A stretch of DNA of 16,369 nt from the NCBI GenBank assembly GCA_036170435.1, contig JAVHPF010000031.1:1-16369 (forward strand), read 5' to 3'. The translations under genes were made by a program, and so were the position numbers. This document shows, piece by piece, positions 7,977 to 15,115 of this stretch. Within the stretch, counting starts at the first letter, position 1, and every line of letters begins with the position of its first letter. This DNA comes from JAQVPN01 sp036170435 (GTDB lineage: Bacteria; Patescibacteriota; Gracilibacteria; BD1-5; UBA6164). A model generated the notes under the pieces. It searched no databases. It saw only the letters and a list, made by a program, of their open reading frames with translations, and had not been told where the DNA came from.

Positions 7977-9128
7977 TTAATCTTGTTGTGTATATTTTTC
8001 AAGTCAAGAAGCTTGTGTATGTCAGAAATTATTAGCAGCATGAGTATATGCTTTTACTGCGACACTTGGATGAACCAAAGTTTTATCCATGATAAGTTTA
8101 GCTTCATCTGGTTTTAATTCTTCTATCTTCTTATTTCAATTAATTAAAGATTGCATAATAGATAAGAATTCTTTAGTTATTTGAGATTCTGATTCTTTTG
8201 ATTCTAATAAAATGTTTTTATTATTTAATTCTTCTTTTAATCTAGCTATTTCAAGATCTTTTTCAGATAATGTGTTTTGATAAAGTAAATTTTCATTTAT
8301 TGTTCTTAAATTTATATCGAGTAAATCTTGATTTTCTTGTTCAATTAAATCAATTTCATCAATTTTTCCTAATTTATTAACAGAATCTAGTAATTTTACA
8401 TATAATTTAGTATAATTATCTAATTGAGCTCTTAAACTTTCTTTTTCCATTTGTAAATCAGCTATAACTGTCTGAAAATGTGAATTTCGAGATAAAGCTG
8501 ATTCAGTATATCTAATTCTTTCCTGTAAATCTTCAATATTTGTAGCTTTTATTTTTTTATCTAATAAATCAGCATATTTTAATAATTCATTTAATTCTCT
8601 TATGTCTGCATTCTTTTCAGATAAATGATCTCTATATTTCACAATATTTGATTTAATTTTTGCAACTGCCCTTTTTAATACTTCGGCTATTTTATCTCGT
8701 TCAGTCTTTAAATCTACTTTTTCTTTTTTTAATTTTTCTACTTCTTTTTCTAATCATGCATTTTTCTTTCTCAAATTTAATTCAGAATTTTCTAAATTTG
8801 TTTTAATAGTCTCTAATCTAGAAATTTTTAATTCATAATTATATGCAAGATTTGTGGTTGTTCAGCTTAGAAATTCATTTCTTTCCTTTAATAATTTAAC
8901 ATATTCATTATATTTATCTATATAATTTATAATATTATCAACATTTGAACAACTTGTTACTCAAAGAATCTTTGAAACCGATCAAGTAGCACTTGCTAAA
9001 ATTTCTTTTAGAGTAAATGATAAATTTTGAGTATTCAAAAAAGGAGCTAATTCTTTTTCAAGCTCAGCTATTCTAAGATCTAATTCTTGAGGATATTGAA
9101 TTTCATGTGATGAATTTGGAGTATTCAT
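7977..9128 (-). CDS. Long coiled-coil protein of unknown function
   Basis: 383 residues under code 25, ATG 9128 to TAA 7977-7979. After a short N-terminal region (MNTPNSSHEIQYPQELDLRI) the protein is almost all heptad-rich helix from about residue 75 to 325, for example LEKEVEKLKKEKVDLKTERD and LEIARLKEELNNKNILLESK. The C-terminal 55 residues differ: GNKKIEELKPDEAKLIMDKT, then a His/Ala-rich segment with HPSVAVKAYTHAANNFGHT. One Cys, no signal peptide and no membrane segment, so it is presumably cytoplasmic. I recognise no family; SMC-like hinge or ATPase motifs are absent. A Met 23 codons upstream (9197) is rejected because the promoter and the dut terminator occupy that stretch. It appears to be a single-gene unit with its own promoter and terminator. 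A scaffold or cell-shape role is only a guess. Confidence 0.75.
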
Positions 9129-9156
9129 ATTTATTTTTTTAATTATAATTACTTTT

Positions 9157-9185
9157 ATTTTAGCATAAAATTTGATAAAAAACAA
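9157..9185 (-). promoter_or_regulatory. Promoter of the coiled-coil gene
   Basis: On the - strand TTGTTT (9185-9180), 17-nt spacer ending TGC (extended -10), TAAAAT (9162-9157), 28 nt upstream of ATG 9128. The -35 box lies within the T-tract of the dut terminator. Confidence 0.5.
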
Positions 9186-9210
9186 AAATTTCGTCAATTG
9201 AGACGAAATT
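9177..9210 (-). terminator. Intrinsic terminator of dut
   Basis: AATTTCGTC (9187-9195) and GACGAAATT (9202-9210) pair around a 6-nt loop. On the - strand the hairpin is followed by TTTGTTTTTT. It lies 27 nt after the dut stop. Confidence 0.75.
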
Positions 9211-9236
9211 CTATTTAAAAATTAGAAAATAACAAA

Positions 9237-9665
9237 TTATTTTATTCAAGTCGTACCAAAACCACCTCTATCAGAGTTATTCATAGTTTCTACAAGTTCA
9301 AATTCAGCTCTTTCTATTTTTACAAAAACTCATTGTCAAATTCTAGTTCCAGCTTCAATAACTTGAGTTTCTTTACTCATGTTCATGAATGGAAATTTGA
9401 TAGTATCATTATCTCCACAATAATCTTGATCTATAATTCAAACTGAATTAACTTGAATAAGTCCGTGTTTTTTGAATGTTGAACTTCTTGGTTGAGTTTG
9501 TAATAAATAACCAGCTGGCACTTCTACAACTAAACCTGTTTCAACTAATTTAAATTCTCCTGGTTCAAAAACTACAGTTTCTGTACATTTAAAATCAAAA
9601 GCACAAGCTCCAGATGTTTCATAAGCTACTGGTAATCAATCACTAGTTTTAATTCTTACTTTCAT
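9237..9665 (-). CDS. dut: Deoxyuridine 5'-triphosphate nucleotidohydrolase (dUTPase)
   Basis: 142 residues under code 25, the usual length for a trimeric dUTPase. It hydrolyses dUTP to dUMP and pyrophosphate, keeping uracil out of DNA and feeding dTMP synthesis. All five motifs are present in order: motif 1 SGACAFDF (18-25), motif 2 PRSS (59-62), motif 3 GIIDQDYCG (76-84) with the substrate-binding Asp/Tyr, motif 4 RIGQG (108-112) and motif 5 RGGFGTTG (133-140). UGA encodes glycines in motifs 3, 4 and 5, which directly supports the recoding. Motif 1 has Cys where Ala is common, unlikely to matter. The start is the first ATG, 61 nt downstream of the transporter gene, without a Shine-Dalgarno. 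A strong terminator follows. Confidence 0.95.
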
Positions 9666-9699
9666 TTTATAGAAATTTAAAAAATAATTTAGCTTATTT

Positions 9700-9740
9700 A
9701 TATTTACAAATCTAAAATAATCAATTTTATTTGTAAATAT
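9700..9740 (-). repeat. 12-bp inverted repeat at the end of the EamA gene
   Basis: ATATTTACAAAT (9700-9711) and ATTTGTAAATAT (9729-9740) pair around a 17-nt loop. The right-hand arm is the last coding bases of the transporter gene. No clean T-tract follows, so it is a weak terminator or an mRNA-stabilising stem before dut. Confidence 0.45.
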
Positions 9741-10584
9741 ATCAAATAACTATACAAACGCTTACTCGTAAAGTTATCAAAATAGTCTTTTTTGTTGGTT
9801 TATCTCAAAACATAAAATATGATAGGATTAAAGTAACTGAAAGACTCAAAAATCCTAGTAAATTAGAAACTATAAGTCATAAATTTGAAATCAAAAATAG
9901 TGATACTATAGAACTTAAAGAACCAAGTGCGCTTGTAGTAAATCTTTGTTTTAAAAATGTTGGGTTTGATTTTTTTATAGTTAAAAAATCTTTACTTATA
10001 AATAAAATTACAAAAATATTTAATCCTACATAAAACAAATTATTTAAGATAAATGCATCTGTTACCAAAATTTCTTTCAAGACATATCACATAGAAAGTC
10101 ATTTTATGGCCCGGATTACTTTACTTATAAGTATCAAATATATATTTTTTGGGAATGATATTTTTTTATAATCTAAACTTCAAAATGTTATAATAAAAAC
10201 AGCGATAATAGCCATAATAAGCGAAACTACTGATTGTCCTGAAAATCGGATAAAGCTTATTATAATAATAAAAATAGAATCTAAATTATTAAAAGGAGCG
10301 AGAGTTGAAATTTTTTCTTCTTTATAAAGCTTTTGTTCTATAAGTATAGCAAAACTAGCCAGAATATTTGTAGCTAGAAAAATGGCTAATATAAGAAGCG
10401 GAGTATTTGATATATCTGTAGGAATAAAGAAAAATAAACTAATTCCGACAACTAAATAAACCATATTTCACATCCACATAAAAACATTTTGTGAAACAGG
10501 GTTAGAAGCAACAGATTTTTTATAAGTTATTTGTGATAAACTTCATATAAAAGCATTTATTATTCAGAATAGAATTGAAGTCAT
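9727..10584 (-). CDS. EamA/DMT-superfamily membrane transporter
   Basis: 285 residues under code 25, ATG 10584 to TAA 9727-9729. Nearly the whole chain is hydrophobic, in about ten helices, with the usual EamA opening (MTSILFGIINAFIGSLSQIT followed by YKKS). The internal two-fold layout shows in a charged break near residue 88 (LYKEEKISTLAPFNNLDS), typical of the helix 3-4 region, and a second half ending LILSYFMFGDKPTKKT. EamA proteins export or import small metabolites such as amino acids; the substrate cannot be read from sequence. The start codon lies 1 nt after the stop of the 181-aa gene (TAA-T-ATG), so the two are probably translationally coupled. No frameshift. The family call rests on topology and overall pattern, so it is moderately sure. 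Confidence 0.72.
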
Positions 10585-10585
10585 A

Positions 10586-11131
10586 TTAAATATTTTTTGT
10601 AATTAAATCATTTTTTATATCTATGAGATTTTCTTGAACTACAACTAAATTTTTATTAAAAAATTGTACAATACTAGAAAAATTTATGATGCTATAATCA
10701 GCAAAAGGATGAGTTGTGTTATATAGATGAATAAGAGAATTATCTATTTTTTGAAGTAGTATTTTCTTATTATTTTCATTATTCAAAGCATCTTTTATTT
10801 CTTCTTTATTTAATCTTAAATTGATTGGTAGGATATGGTCTATATTTTTAATACTTTCCATTTCATCAATTTTATCAAAAATAGCTTTTATTTCTATATC
10901 TTGGTCTATATTATCTATTGAATTTGATAATATTTTAGCTAATTCAACACTGATAAAACCCACTTCCACACTGGCTTTTAAATTATTTATTTTCTTTGTA
11001 GCTTCAAGTTTTTCTCTTAGTATTTCTTTCTTTTCCGAAAATTCCAAGTGTTCTCTAATTTTTTCTTTTTCCTTTTTTTCATCAAATTCCTTTGATTTCT
11101 TTTCCTTATCTGCAAATGCTTCTATTCACAT
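10586..11131 (-). CDS. 181-aa charged helical protein, unknown function
   Basis: ATG 11131 to TAA 10586-10588. Codon 2 is UGA (Gly), so standard-code reading misses the first 28 residues. It opens MGIEAFADKEKKSKEFDEKK and continues with a Lys/Glu-rich helix to about residue 55, then a mixed helical domain (VGFISVELAKILSNSIDNID; LPINLRLNKEEIKDALNNEN). No Cys, no signal peptide, no membrane segment. I do not recognise a family. It starts 11 nt after metG stops and ends 1 nt before the transporter starts, so it is in the metG transcript. A cytoplasmic role is likely; beyond that nothing can be said. Confidence 0.7.
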
Positions 11132-11142
11132 AATTTGTTTGA

Positions 11143-12694
11143 TTATACGATATCTATTCTAGCAAAAAGTGCATCTCACTTTTCTTTTATATTAAATATT
11201 GGAGTTTCATTTATAAGATTTTGTAATTCACCATTTTCAAGTCTAGCTTGATAATTTTCAAGTCCCAATTTAGCAAACATTTCACTCATTTTTTCTGGAA
11301 AAAATGGATACAAAGCAAGTCCAACTTGTCTCAATCCTTCAGCGATAGTATACAAAACCTCTCTAGTTTCTTCTTGCTTTTCAACTTCTTTTATAGTTTG
11401 CCAAGGTTGAGTTATATCAGTGAACTTATTTAATGAATCTAGAAAAGAAAATGAATCATCTAAAACTTTTTTAAGATTTAATTCTAAATAATTATTANNN
11501 NNNNNNNNNNNNNNNNNNNNNNNNNNNNNNNNNNNNNNNNNNNNNNNNNNNNNNNNNNNNNNNNNNNNNNNNNNNNNNNNNNNNNNNNNNNNNNNNNTTG
11601 TAAGTCAAAACTGCTTGTTTCTCATCAAAATCTCAGTCTTGACCGATATTAAATGAAGATAGAAGATAAAGAGTAAGTAAATCTTTTGAATATTTAGCTG
11701 AGAATTCTACTGGATCTATAGAATTTCCTAGAGATTTAGAAATTTTTTGTCCGTTTACTGTAAAAAATCAAGTTGTTAGAATTTGTTTAGGTAATTCATA
11801 TCCAGCTGAATGAAGCATCGCTGGCCAATAAATAGCATGGAATCTGATAATATCCTTCCCTACTATATGTAAATCTGCTGGCCAAAATTCTGATTCATCT
11901 CTCCCTTTATCCGAAGTCTTACAAACTGTAACATAGTTAAAAAGAGCATCGTACCAAACATAAGTAACTTGAGTCGGATCAAAAGGTAATTTAATACCAA
12001 ATTTATTTGTTTCTCTTGATATAGAAAAATCTTCTAAACCTCTTTTTACAAAAGCTTTAACTTCATTGAATCTATCTCCAGGAACTACAAATTCTGGATT
12101 TTTTTCATAGTAATCCATTAAAAAATCTTGATATTTTGAAAGCTTGAAAAAGTAATTTTTTTCTTTGATAGTTTGAGGAGTTTTTAAGTGATCTGGACAC
12201 ACTTTTATAATATTATCATTTACTTTTACTTTATCACTTATTGGAAAAGTTTCACCTGTAGTTTTGTTCATATAAACCAAATCTTCATCTTTTTTAAAAG
12301 ATTCACAACCTACACAATACATTCATTCATACTCACCTTCATAAATATCCCCATTATCAAAAGATTTTTGCAATACTTCAGATACAAGTTTATGATGTCT
12401 TTCTTCAGTTGTTCTAATAAAATCTGTATAATTTATTTTAAGTCCATCCCAAACAGCCTTATGTTCAGCTGCCATCATATCAAGATATGGCATGATTTCC
12501 ATTCCTTGTTCTTCAGCTTTATCAAGAGCTTTTTGAGAATTTTCATCTACTCAAGTAGAAAATTTTACTCTTTTCCCATTTATTTTGTTATATCTAGCAA
12601 GAGAATCGGCAATTATAGAACTATAAGCATGCCCAATATGTGGAATTCCATTTGTATAATAAATCGGTGTAGTTACAAAAAAAGTATCTTTCAT
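11143..12694 (-). CDS. metG: Methionyl-tRNA synthetase, interrupted by an assembly gap
   Basis: Charges tRNA-Met with methionine. N-terminal part (12694-11598): class I signature PHIGHAYSS (HIGH at 19-22), zinc-knuckle cysteines CVGCESF and CPDHL, the YVWYDALFNY motif, and QKISKSLGNS (KMSKS equivalent), reaching FDEKQAVLTYK before the gap. C-terminal part (11497-11143): anticodon-binding helices with TQPWQTIKE and a tail ending PIFNIKEKGDALFARIDIV. Both halves are clearly one protein, but they are in different frames across the 100 N, so the true gap length is not 100 bp; family comparison suggests some 40-60 missing residues. There is no sign of the C-terminal EMAP/Trbp111 domain. UGA encodes Gly at, for example, STGVDENS. 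Start is the first ATG, preceded by an A-rich leader and a probable promoter. It leads a transcript with the 181-aa gene and the EamA gene. Confidence 0.93.
11498..11597. other. Assembly gap of 100 N inside metG
   Basis: Exactly 100 unknown bases. The round number and the frame mismatch of the flanking metG halves show that the length is a placeholder. Confidence 0.98.
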
Positions 12695-12727
12695 TTTTTC
12701 TTTAATTAGTGAATTATTTTGGCTTTG

Positions 12728-12755
12728 AATATAAGGTTTTTTGGGGAAAATGCAA
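12728..12755 (-). promoter_or_regulatory. Probable metG promoter
   Basis: On the - strand TTGCAT (12755-12750), 16-nt spacer, TATATT (12733-12728), 33 nt upstream of ATG 12694. It begins just after the terminator T-tract of the HAD gene. Confidence 0.5.
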
Positions 12756-12782
12756 GAAAAAAGATAAGCTTTAACTTATCTT
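12755..12782 (-). terminator. Intrinsic terminator after the HAD phosphatase gene
   Basis: AAGATAAG (12761-12768) and CTTATCTT (12775-12782) pair around a 6-nt loop and overlap the stop codon. On the - strand the hairpin is followed by a T6-C-TT tract. It separates the dnaX-guaB unit from metG. Confidence 0.7.
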
Positions 12783-13395
12783 AATTTAAAATTTCTAAAA
12801 TCTCATCAATTTCAGCTACACTATTTATTTCATATTTATCTTTTCAAAATTTCCCAATACGAATAAAATCTATATCAAATTGACCTGCGAATAATTTATC
12901 TCATTCTCAATCTCATGTATAAACTGCTTTTTGACAGAAATTTTCATCACAAGAATAAGTAATAAATTCTTCTATATGTTCTCTTCCTTTAAGTAACTTA
13001 TCGCTTCAAAGAATTATAGCAAACTTATCTTTTATTCCAGCCTCTTCCAGATGTTTCATAGCAGTAGGAGTTGAATTTCCTGTAGTTAGAAAAAGTGTAT
13101 AATTAGCTGATAATTCTTGAATTTTTTCTATAACTCCAGGAAAAAATTCTGTTTCTAAATGTAATAATTCTTCATAGATTTCATCTGTGATTTTTTGATG
13201 ATTATAATCTCATTCAAAAATAGTTTCAATTTGTCTTATAAGTGGTGTTCACATAGTATTTTCAAAAACATATTTAGCTTTATCAAGTAACTCGCTATCA
13301 ATTTCTTTAATGTAATCATAAATAACTCTCATAGAATCATTCATACTATGAACCAATGTTCAGTCCATATCAAAAATTAGGTATTCTTTTTTCAT
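12781..13395 (-). CDS. HAD-superfamily phosphatase (phosphoglycolate phosphatase-like)
   Basis: 204 residues under code 25, ATG 13395 to TAA 12781-12783. Motif I is DMDGTLV (9-15), with nucleophile Asp9 and acid/base Asp11; the Gly of DxDGT is a UGA codon. A helical cap follows (about 17-80). Motif II is LTTGNST (103-109), a Lys in SDKLLKG (131-137) can serve as motif III, and GDGEGDK (161-167) is the acidic motif IV. Such proteins dephosphorylate small phosphometabolites (phosphoglycolate, nucleotides, sugar phosphates) in the cytoplasm with Mg2+. The substrate is not evident; the gene begins 2 nt after the guaB-like gene, so nucleotide monophosphates are a reasonable guess. A terminator overlaps its stop codon. 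Confidence 0.85.
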
Positions 13396-13397
13396 AA

Positions 13398-14843
13398 TTA
13401 TTTTTTAATTTTACCATGTGGAGTTCATTCCATGTAACCTGACTGAGTTTGTACTCAAATTCTAGCTTTTTTATTGAAATCTTCTAATGTTTTAGCTCAT
13501 ACATAAGTCATAGAAGATCTAAGTCAAGTTGTGAATTTATCAACAATATCTCCTACAGATTTATATCCATCTCTTAAATATATTTTTGATGTTGAAATTC
13601 ATTCTTGGAAAAGAGATTTTTTAGCTCGTTCAAAAGGAGACAATCTATCATTTCTAAGTGCTACAGCTTTCCCTGAAGCCATTCCATAATTTTGTTTATA
13701 CATAAATCAATCTCCATCATAATGAATATCACCTGTAGATTCAAAAGTCCCTGAAAGTATAGTTCCAAGCATAACATATCTAGCTCAAGCCGCCATAGCC
13801 AAAGCTAAATCTCTAGGTTCTTTTACTCATCCATCAGCTATAACAAATCATCCAAGTTTCCTTGCTTCATTTGAACAATGATAAACTGCAGAAAATTGTG
13901 GTCTACCAACTCAGGTCATCATACGAGTTGTACACATAGCACCTGGTCATATTCACACTTTTACTCAATTAGCTCAGGCTTCTATCAAAGCTCTTGTTGC
14001 TTCAGCTGTTGATACATTTCAAGCAATTAAAACAATTTCATTTCAAAACTCTTTTCTAAAAGATTTTACTGCATCAATCATAGTTTTTTGATATCCATGA
14101 GCGGTGTCAAGAACAAAAATATTTACTCAAGCTTTAATTAATATTACAGCTTTTTCTACAAAAGAATTAGCTCAAAGAGCAATAGCTAAATTAAGTTTTC
14201 CATTTTTATCAAGAGTTGGATTATAAAGTCATCTTCTAACTGCATCTTTTTTCGTAATTATTCCTATTAATTTTTCAGAATTATCTACAATAGGTAAAGC
14301 TGAAATTCATTTTTCAAGCATTTTATTATAAGCTTCTTCAGGGCTTATATTTTCATTTGCAGTAACTAAAAAATTCTTATTTATATTTCCTAAAATTGTG
14401 AATTGTTCATATTTTTCTAAATCACTTGGTGTAAAAATAGACAGTGGTTTCTCATTTTCATCCACCATAATTACACATTTATGAGCTCTTTTGTTTATTA
14501 TTCCTAGAGCATCTCTGACATTATTTGATTTTTTCACAGTCAAAGGAGTATCAAAATTTATATTTCTTGATTTGATAAAATTTACTATTTCAAGCATTTT
14601 TTCTATTTCCATATCTTGAGGTAAAACTCCAAGTCATCCATATCTAGCCAAAGTTTCAGCCATCCTCTTCCCTGTAACAGCATTCATATTAGCTGAAATA
14701 AGAGGAATATGAGTCCTGAGATTATCATTTGGGTTTATATCAGTATCAGTAATTCTAGATTTTCATTCAAAATATTCTTGAAATATAAATACATCTTCAT
14801 AAGTAAGTTCTTCGTTTTCGTAAAGTGGATTGTTGAATTTCAT
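13398..14843 (-). CDS. guaB: IMP dehydrogenase / GuaB1-type GMP reductase
   Basis: 481 residues under code 25. N-terminal barrel segment with LTYEDVFIF and PLISANMNAVTG; tandem CBS domains about 95-210; barrel resumes with AHGYQKTMIDAVKSF, GNVSTAEATRALIEAGANGV and the catalytic loop GIGPGAMCTTRMMTGVGRPQ with Cys304. Both Gly of GIGPG at the loop, and several others, are UGA. The loop (GAMCTTRMMT), VGRPQFSAV, GTFESTGDI, the YGMASGKAV segment and EGISTS match the GuaB1 branch as I remember it from actinobacteria, rather than classic GuaB (GSICTTRVVAGVGVPQ, with an Arg-Tyr flap). Mycobacterial GuaB1 has been reported to be a CBS-containing GMP reductase (GMP + NADPH to IMP + NH3). Either way it acts at the IMP-XMP/GMP node, and CBS domains commonly bind purine nucleotides as regulators. 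The HAD gene starts 2 nt downstream. Confidence 0.9.
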
Positions 14844-14869
14844 AGATTAAAAATGTTTAAAAATTAATT

Positions 14870-15103
14870 TTATTCGTAAGTATAATCTTTTAATTGTTCT
14901 AATGATATTAAATCAATTATATTTCATTTTGATTTTTCCTCCTCAGTTCAATCTTCTAAAACTAGGATTATATTTTCTAAAATTTCAATTTTAGTTGTTC
15001 ATATTGTTCTTGCTAATTTTCTAATTACAGCGTGAGAAATATGAGGAATATTTTTCCTAAACATTTCTGGATTTCAATCAGAATTATAGAATTTTTCTGC
15101 CAT
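14870..15103 (-). CDS. 77-aa hypothetical protein
   Basis: ATG 15103 to TAA 14870-14872 under code 25, with UGA as Gly at four positions (for example NSDGNPEMF and EDGTEEEK). It begins MAEKFYNSDGNPEMFRKNIP, followed by a basic helix HISHAVIRKLARTIG and an acidic C-terminal half (EILENIILVLEDGTEEEKSK). No Cys, signal peptide or membrane segment. I do not recognise it. It starts 12 nt after the dnaX stop and ends 26 nt before the guaB-like start, so it belongs to the same transcript. The position resembles that of the small nucleoid protein YbaB, which often follows dnaX, but the sequence does not look like YbaB and I do not claim it. Confidence 0.65.
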
Positions 15104-15115
15104 ATTTTTTTATGA

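Noticed and set aside
9129..9197. Upstream Met extension of the coiled-coil protein (MTKFLFFIKFYAKI...)
   Set aside because: It is occupied by a good promoter and the dut terminator tract, and its hydrophobic composition does not fit the protein.
10586..11047. 153-aa version of the helical protein starting at TTG 11047
   Set aside because: With UGA as Gly the frame extends to an ATG at 11131, just after the metG stop, which is a better start.
11768..12322. Independent 184-aa ORF
   Set aside because: It is the standard-code fragment of metG between two in-frame UGA glycines.
14307..14612. Stand-alone CBS-domain protein of 101 aa
   Set aside because: It is the CBS part of the guaB-like protein, cut off by UGA codons in standard-code reading.
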